A DNA stretch of 64,000 nt from Methylosinus sp. LW4 (lineage in GTDB: Bacteria > Pseudomonadota > Alphaproteobacteria > Rhizobiales > Beijerinckiaceae), in assembly GCF_000379125.1 (NCBI RefSeq), contig NZ_KB900627.1, positions 771,627-835,626 on the forward strand, in the 5' to 3' direction. Within the stretch, counting starts at the first letter, position 1; every line of letters begins with the position of its first letter. This document shows, in pieces, positions 37,238 to 47,686 of this stretch. A model generated the notes under the pieces. That model was not told the origin of the DNA. It saw nothing but the letters and a program-made list of their open reading frames with translations, and ran no database searches. The translations under genes were made by a program, and so were the position numbers.

Positions 37238-37593
37238 TGTCTTATCACGCGATGGTTGAGCCGACCGATCTAAGTTTCTCGCACATTAGAGCTGTCGCGT
37301 CTAGGCAAAGAACGGACTAGCCAGGGCATATTGACCTCGGTCGTAATCGCGCAGATTTGCTTTGATAGGGTTAAACGCGGTAGTTCTCGGAAAACCCTCC
37401 CGGCGATCCAAGCCGCGATTATGCATCGATTGACCGCTTCGAGGGAGAACCCGGCGCGTTTTTCGGGGGCGGAGATGTAGCGCGCGCAACGACCAGCAGT
37501 TCCGGCGGCCGGCTGGAGTTTCGAAGGCGAAGGTTCGCGGGTGGACGGAAAAGGGTTGAGATTTCGGAGGAGCTCGCCCCTCGCTTCATGTCG
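37238..37593. other. No gene recognised
   Basis: This 350-bp interval lies upstream of the giant glycosyltransferase gene, whose promoter it should contain. The minus-strand frame across it is open but has no known motif and merges with IS1380 debris, so it is not called. Confidence 0.35.
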
Positions 37594-37815
37594 CAAGGCG
37601 TAGAATGGGAGCAAGCGCGATGCGGAGGAATTGCGGTCGGGACAGTTCGTCGGCAGATGGATTTTGATGTCGGTCGTCATCTCGGCGACGCGCGCGGCGA
37701 TTTTCACGGGGCGCAGGCGCAGAGTGTCGAAGTGAGCCGTCTGCAAGGCCGAACGCTCTGGCGGCTCCATGCCGAGGCACCACAGGATCCAATAAGCGCC
37801 GACGTATAGAAACAA
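37594..37815 (-). pseudogene. IS1380-family transposase C-terminal remnant
   Basis: The minus-strand frame MFLYVGAYWILWCLGMEPPE, then FDTLRLRPVKIAARVAEMTT and IKIHLPTNCPD, is the conserved end of IS1380 transposases. The final residues (LRIALAPILRLAT-like) fall in another frame after position 37650. Upstream parts were removed, apparently where the outer IS256 begins at about 37831. Confidence 0.65.
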
Positions 37816-37988
37816 GTATTTCGATGAAGCGGATGTGTCAGGGATTTCTTGTGTGGGCGGGCATGATGGAGAAGAAGGAGATCTCCCATGGCCCGACGCA
37901 AAGAGCCCCGCATCCCTGACGCCCTTCTGGACCAGTTGCTGGCCAGCGCCGATCCCAAGACGGCCTTCGACCCGAACGGCCTGCTCGA

Positions 37989-39317
37989 GGGAGTGTCAGG
38001 AATTTCGTGTGTGGGCGGGCATGATGGAGAAGAAGGAGATCTCCCATGGCCCGACGCAAAGAGACCCGCCATCCCTGACGCGCTTCTGGACCAGTTGCTG
38101 GCCGGCGCCGATCCCAAGACGGCCTTCGACCCGAACGGCCTGCTCGACGATCTGAAGAAGGCGTTGGCCGAGCGCGTCCTCAACGCCGAGATGGATCACC
38201 ACCTTGCGACCGGCGAGGCGGCGAACAGCCCGGAACGGCTACGGGTCGGAAGTCGGGTTGTGACCGACACCGGCAAGATCGATCTGGATATACCTCGGGA
38301 TCGGCAGGCGCGACCTTCGATCCGCAGTTGATCGCCAAATACCAGAGGCGGTTCCCCGGCTTCGACGACAAGATCATCTCGATGTATGCGCGCGGCATGA
38401 GCACGCGGGAGATCGTCGGCCATTTGCGCGAACTCTACGGCGTCGACGTCTCGCCCGATCTGATCAGCGCTGTGACCGACGCCGTTCTCGACGAGGTCGC
38501 CGCCTGGCAGGCGCGACCGCTGGAGACGACCTATCCGCTGGTCTTCTTCGACGCGATCCGGGTGAAGATCCGCGACGAGGGCCTGGTCCGCAACAAGGCG
38601 GTCCACGTCGCCCTCGGCGTGCGGGCCGACGGCGTCAAGGAGATCCTCGGGCTGTGGCTGGAGCAGAACGAGGGCGCCAAATTCTGGCTGCGGGTCATGA
38701 ACGAACTGCGCAATCGCGGCGTCGAGGACATTCTGATCGCCCGTCGTCGACGGTTTGAAGGGCTTTCCCGATGCGATCCAGGCGGTCTTTCCCCGAGACG
38801 ATGGTCCAGACCTGTATTGTCCACCTGTTGCGGCTCAGCCTCGATTTCGTATCCTGGAAGGATCGCAAGGCCGTGGTCGCCGAGTTGAAGCCGATCTACC
38901 AGGCGCTCGACGACGAGGCCGGCGCTGCGGCCCTCGGCGCCTTCGAAGCGAGCGAATGGGGGACGGAAATATCCGGCGATCGCCCAGAGTTGGCGCCGCG
39001 CCTGGGGCGAGGTCGTCCCGTTCTTCGCCTTCCCGAAGGAGGTTCGCCGGCTCATCTACACCACGAATGCCATCGAGGCGCTGAATTCGAAGCTGCGGCG
39101 CGCCGTCCGCGCCCGGGGACACTTCCCCACCGACGAGGCCGCGCTGAAGCTGCTGTTCCTGGTCTTGAACCGGACCGAGAATGAGTGGACGATGCCGGCA
39201 CGTGAGTGGAGCCTGACCAAGGCGCAATTCGCCATCCTCTTCGGCGAGCGCTTCACAAGAGCGATGGTCTGACGATGTTCAACCCGCCCGCCCACACACG
39301 AAATTCCTGACACTCCC
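37989..39317 (+). mobile_element. Inner IS256-family element with 9-bp target duplication
   Basis: Inverted repeats begin GGGAGTGTCAGGAATTTCGT at 37989 and end at 39317. CCTGCTCGA is duplicated on both sides (37980-37988 and 39318-39326). Apart from small insertions it is the same as the copy at 24931-26250, so the two are recent relatives. Confidence 0.88.
38046..39272 (+). pseudogene. IS256 transposase with multiple small insertions
   Basis: Compared with the intact copy at 24988, this copy has at least seven extra bases, nearly all lengthening homopolymers: CCC near 38229, GGG near 38244 and 38255, a doubled CG near 38310, CCC near 38740, CCCC near 38792 and GGGGG near 38957. The frame is lost repeatedly. 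The pattern could be true decay but also fits sequencing or assembly error in a repeat. Confidence 0.8.
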
Positions 39318-39535
39318 CCTGCTCGACGATCTGAAGAAGGCGTTGGCCGAGCGCGCCCTCAACGCGGAGATGGATCACTACCTTGCGACCGGCGAGGCGG
39401 CGAAAAGCCGGAACGGCTACGGTCGGAAGTCGGTGGTGACCGACACCGGCGAGATCGATCTGGGGATCAGCAGGCGACCTTCGCCTGGCAGGCGCGACCG
39501 CTGTAGACAACCTATCCGCTGGTCTGGGTCCACCC

Positions 39536-40845
<1,310 letters not shown>

Positions 40846-42156
40846 CTATGGCCGTCGCCCAAATATCTCCACTTGATCGAGATGGAGAAAATTGCGGCCA
40901 AGCAGGGCTATGCGAACGCAACGCCCATGCAGCGGCTCTGGCGGAGACCATGAAAAAGGAACGCCAGCAAGTGAAGGAAGGCTCTGGTCATTCCGGACAA
41001 AAACAGTTGTGAATGTGTCATTCGTTTGCGGCGACACCGCGATAGCGAAACGCGAGAAACGTTCTGCAACGTGATCATTGTCTGTGCGATTGTAGATCCG
41101 AACTTCTACAATTTCACAAGATTCGCCCAAATCAACGGCCCACCAAGCACCGTCGTCGTCGGAAGTGTGAAAGCTGTAAGCTCCCGTCAGAACGCCACTG
41201 ACAGCACCCGAGGCATCTGCCTCAAGGGTCGCGCCTATGGAATACGCCGACAGCGAGCTTTGAGTAGCCGGGCGCCGCAGCGCCAAGTTCACTACGCCTA
41301 TCGGCGCAGGAACAGGTGTGACGTTAGATCTTTGCCGCGTGACCGTTTCGGCAAAGGGCTCTGCCGAGCCTATTAACAAGTTATCTGTGACTAGATCACC
41401 GAGAACCTTCTTAATCGTCATATCATCAAAATTGTTGCTAAATGAACAGAATGCCTCAAGAAGGCTTGCCAATTTATTCTCGCCAACACCCCACTTTAAG
41501 TGACGGGCTACGTCATGTGGGCATCCATTAACAGTCGTAATCCGGAACCCATGAGATCGAAACATGGCTGCGTGCAGATAATCCTCCCATACTAAATTTC
41601 CGTAAAGTATATCAACGCGATCCTTGCTTTTCAGGCAATTATAGGCATCGAAATAGTATTTACTTATCTGGTGCTTCATGTCTCGATAACGAGCATCGAA
41701 CTCGATGAAAGGGCTTGCAATTGAATATTGAGGACCAAAAGCCAAAACTCGCCCAACGTCCGGATAGTACGACGTATACGCGATGGCCCCACTTCCGCCC
41801 ATAGAGTCACCAATGACGCCAACATTCCGGTAATTTTTACAAATTGCAGCAATATGCTGGAAGATCCAGCCTGTATCATGATGATTCCACCAAAGCGCAT
41901 GGCGATCGGTGACGAATATAGCAGATACACCAAGTTTTGCGAGGGTTCCAGCGAACTCCTCGATTGGCTCTCCAGCACCCGCGAAACCTCTACTAGCAAA
42001 CGAAACGATTACTCGATCGCAGTTTTGATGATAATGCTTTACGAAATAGTTATCAGTCACGATATCTAAAGATGACGTAATCATACCATCGTTGTCTCGC
42101 TTGTTCATTTCGTCGACTCTTGGAAACATATTCACTGTGGAGGGCATGAATGACAT
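40846..42156 (-). CDS. Alpha/beta-hydrolase fused to discoidin (F5/8 type C) domain
   Basis: The N-terminal part (about residues 35-270) is an alpha/beta-hydrolase fold: VIVSFASRGFAGAGEP, then nucleophile elbow VGVIGDSMGGSGAIAY (Ser near 118) and a late His in GCPHDVARH. The last 145 residues are a galactose-binding-like F5/8C domain (NLALRRPATQSSLSAY, AWWAVDLGESCEIVEVRIYN, RCVRIALLGRNFLHLDQVEI). This suggests an esterase or deacylase that docks on a glycan. The start is uncertain: ATG 42156 lies in IS-border sequence, and ATG near 42108 (MNKRDN) is a reasonable alternative. There is no signal peptide. The composition is AT-rich like other glycan genes here. Confidence 0.75.
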   Translation of the reverse strand: MSFMPSTVNMFPRVDEMNKRDNDGMITSSLDIVTDNYFVKHYHQNCDRVIVSFASRGFAGAGEPIEEFAGTLAKLGVSAIFVTDRHALWWNHHDTGWIFQHIAAICKNYRNVGVIGDSMGGSGAIAYTSYYPDVGRVLAFGPQYSIASPFIEFDARYRDMKHQISKYYFDAYNCLKSKDRVDILYGNLVWEDYLHAAMFRSHGFRITTVNGCPHDVARHLKWGVGENKLASLLEAFCSFSNNFDDMTIKKVLGDLVTDNLLIGSAEPFAETVTRQRSNVTPVPAPIGVVNLALRRPATQSSLSAYSIGATLEADASGAVSGVLTGAYSFHTSDDDGAWWAVDLGESCEIVEVRIYNRTDNDHVAERFSRFAIAVSPQTNDTFTTVFVRNDQSLPSLAGVPFSWSPPEPLHGRCVRIALLGRNFLHLDQVEIFGRRP

Positions 42157-42530
42157 CTTCGTGCTAGTTCTGCTAGGTACCGAGAAAAAGAAAGATCGTC
42201 AAGCGCATCAGGCGGGGTGACCAGGCGATCGGGCTCCGAGCAGCCGATCCACATGGTCTCCGCTTTCGCCTCGTTGACCTCACTGCTGGCGAAGTCGAAG
42301 CCGGCGAGATCACGATAGTTCGGGAAGCGCGCAGACTTGAGCTGGTAGGCGATCGATCTCACCTCCCGGTCGGCGGTTTCCGCCTTCAAGAGTTGCGACA
42401 GGATCGGCAGCGCGGCCTCGAAGGCCGGGGAGCCTTCCTCGGTCAGCTCGCTGACGGCTTGCGCCATGCCGTGCATTTTGAGACTGCGCAGCATGATGAC
42501 GATGGCGCCGGCGGCGGGATTATGACGCAT
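42132..42530 (-). pseudogene. istB: IS21 helper ATPase IstB, truncated
   Basis: This begins MRHNPAAGAIVIMLRSLKMH at ATG 42530 and follows IstB through SARFPNYRDLAGFDFASSEV to NEA near 42272, where the match ends before the Walker A motif. The continuation KAETMWIG is the complement of a piece of an ISAs1 transposase gene, so the element's left end was lost in a recombination with ISAs1 sequence. The rest of the frame, to 42132, is foreign. Confidence 0.75.
42239..42271 (+). repeat. Short ISAs1-derived scrap
   Basis: About 31 bases match the ISAs1 transposase gene at 62841-62871 with two differences (core CCGATCCACATGGTCTC). It marks the left border of the defective IS21. Confidence 0.5.
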
Positions 42531-43550
42531 GGCGCGCCTCCCGACCTTTGCGCAGCGCGTCGTAGCGCTCGACATTGGCCTGCGGCTCGGTGGTGAGCAT
42601 CAGCGCATTGGGCGGCTTCACCGGCGGCGCGTCGACCGGCTTGCCGTCCACCAGGCGGGCTCGGGATCGGCTGCCAGAGGCGGTGACGCGCGTCCTGAAC
42701 GTTCTTCTCGATTTGCCCCTTTTCCCAGCCGGAGGCCGGATTGCAGAATGCGGCCTCGAACAGGAAATGGCTGACCATGGCGGCGAAGCGGGCGTTGACC
42801 TGGCGCTCTTTGCCGCGCCCGACCTTGTCGATCGCCGTGCTCATATTGTCGTAAATGCCTCGCCGGGGCACGCCGCCCAGCACGCGGAAAGCGTGATTGT
42901 GAGCGTCGAAGAGCATCTCATGCGTCTGCTGCGGGTAGGCGCGGAGGAAGAACGCGCGGCTGTAGGAGAGCTTGAACTGGGCGACCTGCAACTTCGTCCG
43001 CTCGCCCGCAATGATCGCCCAATCCTCCGACCAGTCGAACTGGAACGCCTCGCCGGGCAGAAACGTCAGCGGCACGAACGCGCCGCGCCCGCAGGTCTGC
43101 TGCTCCCGATGCCGCGCCGCCTTCCACTCCCGCGCAAACGCCGCCACGCGATTGTAGGAGCCGTCGTAGCCGAGGGCGACCAGATCCGCGTGCAACGGTT
43201 TGACCGTCCGCTTCTGCTTGCGCGATTTTGTGGCCTCATGACGCAGCATATGCGCCAGCTTGTCGGCGAACGGGTCGAGGCGGCTCGGTCGATCGGGCGT
43301 GGCGAACCGCGGCTCGACGCTGTCCGAGCGCAGATACTTGCGCACCGTATTGCGCGACAGCCCCGTGCGTCGCGCAATCTCGCGGATCGAGAACTCCTGC
43401 CGATATCGCCAGCGTCGGATGACGCTCAATAACTCCATGTCGATCACTCCCAGGTCCCCCGCGACGGTCGAGGGGGAAAGGTTCGAACATGGGTCAGTTC
43501 TCGGTGGAAAAACTCGGGCTGCCTGGGTCAGCTCTCAGTGGAAATCAACA
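42272..43550 (-). mobile_element. Defective IS21-family copy
   Basis: The right end is at 43550 with the same two terminal motifs as in the first copy. The left end is missing inside istB. With both genes broken it is non-autonomous. Short ISAs1-like pieces abut each side (42239-42271 and about 43565-43603), suggesting it sits in an ISAs1 relic. Confidence 0.75.
42538..43447 (-). pseudogene. istA: IS21 transposase IstA with internal deletion
   Basis: From GTG 43447 the protein is normal (MELLSVIRRWRYRQEFSIRE ... FQFDWSEDWAIIAGERTKLQ ... QIEKNVQDARHRLWQPIPS). At about 42657 some 615 bases present in the copy at 1-1493 are missing (the equivalent of about 93-705 there), and the frame then differs. 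The C-terminal third is lost. Confidence 0.85.
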
Positions 43551-43564
43551 CACGGGGGGCACGA

Positions 43565-43603
43565 CCCGGAAACCGCCCTGGCAAATTTCACTACGCTCAA
43601 GCG
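43565..43603 (+). repeat. Short ISAs1-derived scrap
   Basis: The sequence encodes ANFTTLKR, as in the C-terminal ISAs1 region around 63450-63475, with several differences. It lies just right of the defective IS21 end in the same orientation as the left scrap. Confidence 0.35.
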
Positions 43604-43670
43604 TAAGACCGTATGTCCGCTACTGCGGTGGGGGGACTCCCCACCGTTTGTAAAGCCCAATCATGGGCGG

Positions 43671-43925
43671 GGATTGACGATTTTCTCGGGGAGACGTCGA
43701 TTGAACAGGGTCTGGAGCATGGCGCAGGATCGGCTCGGCACTTTGCCGCCTGGGTCTGTGAGTCGGGCCTGTGCCTAGATCTCGGCCCCGCAGCGGTCGA
43801 CCACTTCGCCAGCCACTACGGTCGGTGCGCTGGCACACCGCGATGGGACGGAGTGTCCCGGAATTACGCCTGCGGACTTATTCGGTTACAGAGGCCACCT
43901 TCAATCGGAATTGCCAATCGGGCAA
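43671..43925 (+). pseudogene. Possible tyrosine recombinase N-terminal remnant
   Basis: The frame ETSIEQGLEHGAGSARHFAA, then WVCESGLCLDLGPAAVDHFA and HYGRC, resembles the SAM-like core-binding region of tyrosine recombinases that occur in groups of three on rhizobial mobile elements. There is no catalytic domain. It occupies the otherwise empty interval between the IS21 copy and the Hint-domain gene. Confidence 0.35.
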
Positions 43926-44156
43926 CCCACAACGCGGTTGACGCCCGTTGCTTTTGATGGTACATTTATTACGTATTATTACTTATATTCTCCGACAACA
44001 AGCATGGTTTATGCTTTCTTTCAACGCGAGATCCTCCCGTTATCTTGCGCCGTATTCCAAGCTAAAGATCGGTTTGGTTTAGCCGTGGATTCCTCGAACA
44101 CGACGACATCTAGATTCCAACCAATTCATTCTATAGCGTTAGAGCGGGTACATACG

Positions 44157-45245
44157 ATGGATAACAATATTCCTTTTTATTGCTACGGAACAAAAATACT
44201 TACTGTTTGCGGCGATGTTGCGGTTCAAGACCTTAACGTTGGCGATTCTGTCGTCACTATTATAGGCAAGCACAAACCTATACGTCGGGTCAGCCATCGC
44301 GAGGTCGATTGCTACCGTCACTCTGACCCAACGAGTGTCTGGCCGATTCGTATCTCTGCCCACGCGTTTCGGGAGAACGCACCAGTCCGTAATATCTATG
44401 TGTCGCCTTCGCAGGCACTTTGTTTCGACCTAGTTGGAGAAATTCTTATTCCTGCCCGCGCCCTCGTCAATGGCGCAACGATCGCCCAAGTCGAAGTGTC
44501 GAGCGTGATCTATTGGTACGTTGAGTTGGAGGGACATGATCGTCTACCTACGGAGAACCAGCCTAGCGAAAGCACTCCCGGCATGGGCAATCAGGCATTC
44601 TTTGAAGAACGCGGCGCTGTTCTTGCCCGACTCCCGGAGCTCGATGACTCTTCGATAGCCGCGCCAGAATTGTCGCGCCCTTTCTATACCGAAGGACCGA
44701 TCGTCGCCGCCGTGCACGAGCAGCTACTCTCTAGGGCCAAAAGCTTGGGCTGGACGTTAGACCAAACACCTCCGCTCGATCTGCATCTGCTCGTGGACGG
44801 AACGCGGATCGAGCCGGTCGTCCGCGGATGGTTCTTTCGCTTTGCGATTCCACCGCAGGCGCAACAGGCTTGGCTGATATCTTCCATGTCGCGGCCGTCT
44901 GACGTAAGCAACAGTGATGACGGTCGCAATCTCGGGGTGTGTATTGTGGGGCTAACTCTCTGCGATGGCTTCGGATCGGAGCGATCGATCGATCTCGGCG
45001 ATCCGCAGTTCGACCAACACGGCTTCCATCACTTCGAAGAGGGTCAACGTCGCTGGACCTCTGGGCTCAGCCGAATACCTCCGGCCTATTTAAAAGAATG
45101 TACGGATGGAGTGTTCCTACGCATCGAGCTAGGCGGACCGATGGTGGCGAGGTGGACTGAACCGCAGCAGAACGCGATCTCTATTTCCTCGGCCGGGGAT
45201 GGTGTAAGTTTAGCCCTAGGCCCAGGACTTATTAATTCCGAGTGA
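44157..45245 (+). CDS. Hint-domain (hedgehog/intein-like) protein
   Basis: This 362-residue protein carries an N-terminal Hint_2-type domain at about residues 6-140. The catalytic-type Cys is in FYCYGTKILTVCGDVAVQDL, followed by GDSVVTIIGKHKPIRRVSHR. ISAHAFRENAPVRNIYVSPS, with SQAL in place of the usual DHAL, completes the fold. The C-terminal 220 residues are unassigned, with VVRGWFFRFAIPPQAQQAWL and a beta-rich end. The start is ATG 44157, which puts the Cys at residue 8, as in stand-alone Hint proteins; a longer frame to 43911 has no support. Such proteins are common in Alphaproteobacteria and often secreted, but no export signal is seen. Confidence 0.7.
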   Translation: MDNNIPFYCYGTKILTVCGDVAVQDLNVGDSVVTIIGKHKPIRRVSHREVDCYRHSDPTSVWPIRISAHAFRENAPVRNIYVSPSQALCFDLVGEILIPARALVNGATIAQVEVSSVIYWYVELEGHDRLPTENQPSESTPGMGNQAFFEERGAVLARLPELDDSSIAAPELSRPFYTEGPIVAAVHEQLLSRAKSLGWTLDQTPPLDLHLLVDGTRIEPVVRGWFFRFAIPPQAQQAWLISSMSRPSDVSNSDDGRNLGVCIVGLTLCDGFGSERSIDLGDPQFDQHGFHHFEEGQRRWTSGLSRIPPAYLKECTDGVFLRIELGGPMVARWTEPQQNAISISSAGDGVSLALGPGLINSE

Positions 45246-45399
45246 GGCGTGATTCAATGTCTCCGAGATGGAGGCTTCGATGGGTGCCCCCGCGCGGGTC
45301 GAACACGGCCTTCAACTCTTCCGCGACGAATACGACGTCGCCGCCGCGGCGGAACACCGCGCCGATCGGACGCGGTGAGGTCAGGGATATCATTTTCAT
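45232..45399 (-). CDS. Small conserved-looking plasmid protein, 55 residues
   Basis: This starts MKMISLTSPRPIGAVFRRGG and has DVVFVAEELKAVFDPRGGTH. It has a strong ribosome site (GGAGGAGCAG) before ATG 45399 and one of the repeated leader elements about 60 bases further upstream. It overlaps the 3' end of the Hint gene by 14 bases on the opposite strand. Function unknown. Confidence 0.6.
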   Translation of the reverse strand: MKMISLTSPRPIGAVFRRGGDVVFVAEELKAVFDPRGGTHRSLHLGDIESRLTRN

Positions 45400-45460
45400 G
45401 ATCTGCTCCTCCAATCGTTGATGTTTTTCTCCAATACGATTCCCGAAGGCCGCCTCGGGG

Positions 45461-45527
45461 CCGGCGGGGCAAGGGCGCGAGGAACGCGCGGGAGCCTCAG
45501 CGACAACCCCTTGCCGCGGCGGCCGTG
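45461..45527 (-). promoter_or_regulatory. Repeated structured leader element, copy C
   Basis: On the minus strand: CGGCCGCCGCGGCAAGGGG, then TTGTCGCTGAGGCTCCCGCG, a short hairpin CGCGTTCCTCGCG, then CCCTTGCCCCGCCGGCC. Copy D shares the inner CTCCCGCGCGTTCC as well as the arms. It ends about 60 bases before the 55-residue gene. Confidence 0.55.
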
Positions 45528-45616
45528 CAGGCGGCACAGGCGCTTTCGATGATGGTCTTGCCTCGCGACCTCTGCTCACGGCCTGCGCAAATGATTGGGA
45601 AGTCTTCGCCAATCGA

Positions 45617-47686
45617 CTAGCGGGCGCGTCGCGCGCCGCGTCGCTCTGCATCCCGCAGGCGTCCCCGGATGCAATGTTCGTCAGGGATGTCGTCCACGAA
45701 TGGAGACGGCGATCCGAAGCCGCGACGGAAGCCGCAGTAGGAAATGCTGACCCGCCTCATGCCACGCGTCAGCGCGACGTACGCGAGCCGGCGCTCCTCC
45801 TCGCCGTCACCGTAGTCCGAGGGAAATACGCCCGCCTCCCAGGCGGCCAGGAACACATGGGGGAATTCGAGGCCCTTCGCCTTGTGGAGCGTCATCAGCC
45901 GCACGCGGTCGGTTTCGTCCTCGCCGGGGCGGCTGGTCGCCAGCGCCGCGTGGTCCAAGAGCTCCCGCGCCGTGTGGAACTCGCCGGCGAGCGCGATGAG
46001 CTCCTGCAGGTTTTCGAGCCGATCTTCCGAACTCTCCGCCTTGCTGTCGCGCAGCATGGCCCGATAGCCGGTGGCGTCGAGCAGCAGCGAGATCTGATCG
46101 GCGAGCGTGTGCGAGCGATCCTCGGCGATGCGACGGACCTGCTCGGCGAACAGAAGTCCGGCCGCGCGGCATTTCGTCGGCAGCTCGGCGGTGTCGAGCG
46201 CGCGCAGCAAGGAGACGTTTCGAAACGAAGCCTCCGCCTCGACCGCCTCCATGGCCTTGGCGCCGAAGCCGCGACGCGGCTCATTGATGACGCGCCGGAA
46301 GGCTTCATCCGACTGGCGATCGTCGGGCGTCGCGGCGAGCCGCAGGAGGGCGAGCGCATCCTTGATCTCGGCGCGCTGATAGAAGCCGACGTCGCCGACG
46401 ATCACATGCGGGATGCGGGCGCGCATCAAGGCTTCTTCGAAGCCGCGTGACAGGAAGGAGGCGCGATAGAGGATAGCGATGTCCTGCCAGGACGCTCCCT
46501 CGGCGCGGCGGGCGAGGATCTCGTCGACGACGCCGGCGGCTTCGGCCTGGGCGTCGCGGTAGGCGACGATCTCTAGTCGGTCCCCTTGCTCTTTTTTCGT
46601 GTAGAGTGTCTTTCCGAGACGTTTCTTGTCCCGAGCGATGACCGCATTGGCGGCAGCGAGTATGTGGCCCGTCGAACGGAAATTTTCTTCGAGCCGGATC
46701 TGCACGGCGCTCGGGAAATCTTGGCGAAAGCGCCGGATATATTCGATGTCCGAACCACGCCAGCCGTAGATCGCCTGATCATCGTCGCCAACGCAGAAGA
46801 TGCGCCCGTGCTGGGAGGCGAAGGACTTCAGCCAGCTATATTGCGCGAAATTGACGTCCTGATATTCGTCGGCGGCGAGCCAATCGAAGCGCGACGCCCA
46901 GCGCGCGCGATAGGCGTCGTCCTTGCGCATTGCGAGGGTCGGCCACAAGAGCAAGTCGCCGAAATCGGTGGCGTTGGCCTCGCGCAGGGCGCGCTGATAA
47001 TCGGCATAGACGCGCGCCGCGGCGCGAAGGCCATAGACGTCGAGGGGCTCGCGGGAGTGAGCCGCTTTTGCGATTTTTGCTTCCACCCAAGCGGCGGCGC
47101 CGGACGGCGTGATCAGATTGTCTTTGAATTTCGCGATGCGGTTGCACATGATCTTCAAAGGATCACGTGCATTGGCGTCGCCACCCTCCTCGCCGCCGAG
47201 GTCTTGCGCCTTCATGACGCGCTTGACGAAGCGGCGGCTGTCGTCGGCGTCCACGATATCGAAATTCGGCCGAAGCTCGGCGATCTCCGGCGCGTCGCGG
47301 AGCTGGCGCGCGGCGAGGCCGTGATAGGTGCCGAGCCAGGAGGGCGCGGCGTGACCGTCGAGCACGGCGCGTATGCGAGCCGCCATTTCGGCGGCGGCCT
47401 TGTTGGTGAAGGTGACGGCGAGAATGCGCGACGCCGGGATGCGATCGACGGCGATGCGATGCACGACCGCCGCCGTGAGCGTCGACGTCTTTCCGGTTCC
47501 CGCGCCGGCGAGGACGAGGATCGGCCCCGTGTGAGACGCCGCCCGCGCCTGCTCGGGGGTCAGGGTTCGAGCCACCGTCTCGAAGGCGTCGGCGGGCGGT
47601 TGCGGCTCCGACGGCTCGTCGAAGCAGGGCTCGAAACGGTCCCACTCCTCCATGCCGGCGAGCGGGTCGTCAGAGAATCTCGACAT
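45617..47686 (-). CDS. UvrD/PcrA-type superfamily 1 helicase
   Basis: This is a 689-residue ATP-dependent 3'-5' DNA helicase. Motifs in order: Walker A LAGAGTGKTSTLT (near residue 65), Ia VTFTNKAAAEMAAR, II LAADEYQDVNFAQY, III GDDDQAIYGWRG, IV RLEENFRSTGHI, V MTLHKAKGLEFPHVFLA, VI AYVALTRGMRRV. The C-terminus ends soon after motif VI, shorter than chromosomal UvrD (about 720). The start is ATG 47686 (MSRFSDD) with GGAG upstream; it overlaps the 3' end of the HD gene, and all three genes form one operon. Likely role: plasmid replication or repair. Confidence 0.92.
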   Translation of the reverse strand: MSRFSDDPLAGMEEWDRFEPCFDEPSEPQPPADAFETVARTLTPEQARAASHTGPILVLAGAGTGKTSTLTAAVVHRIAVDRIPASRILAVTFTNKAAAEMAARIRAVLDGHAAPSWLGTYHGLAARQLRDAPEIAELRPNFDIVDADDSRRFVKRVMKAQDLGGEEGGDANARDPLKIMCNRIAKFKDNLITPSGAAAWVEAKIAKAAHSREPLDVYGLRAAARVYADYQRALREANATDFGDLLLWPTLAMRKDDAYRARWASRFDWLAADEYQDVNFAQYSWLKSFASQHGRIFCVGDDDQAIYGWRGSDIEYIRRFRQDFPSAVQIRLEENFRSTGHILAAANAVIARDKKRLGKTLYTKKEQGDRLEIVAYRDAQAEAAGVVDEILARRAEGASWQDIAILYRASFLSRGFEEALMRARIPHVIVGDVGFYQRAEIKDALALLRLAATPDDRQSDEAFRRVINEPRRGFGAKAMEAVEAEASFRNVSLLRALDTAELPTKCRAAGLLFAEQVRRIAEDRSHTLADQISLLLDATGYRAMLRDSKAESSEDRLENLQELIALAGEFHTARELLDHAALATSRPGEDETDRVRLMTLHKAKGLEFPHVFLAAWEAGVFPSDYGDGEEERRLAYVALTRGMRRVSISYCGFRRGFGSPSPFVDDIPDEHCIRGRLRDAERRGARRAR

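Larger units (their letters stand above)
37831..39522 (+). mobile_element. Outer IS256 remnant, split by an inner IS256
   Basis: Bases 37831-37988 are the left end (degenerate inverted repeat, ATG at 37888) and the first 34 codons of an IS256 transposase. The same copy resumes at 39318 with [20 protein letters not shown], has an internal deletion near 39475, and ends about 39522. It is therefore a dead element carrying another element inside it. Confidence 0.8.
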
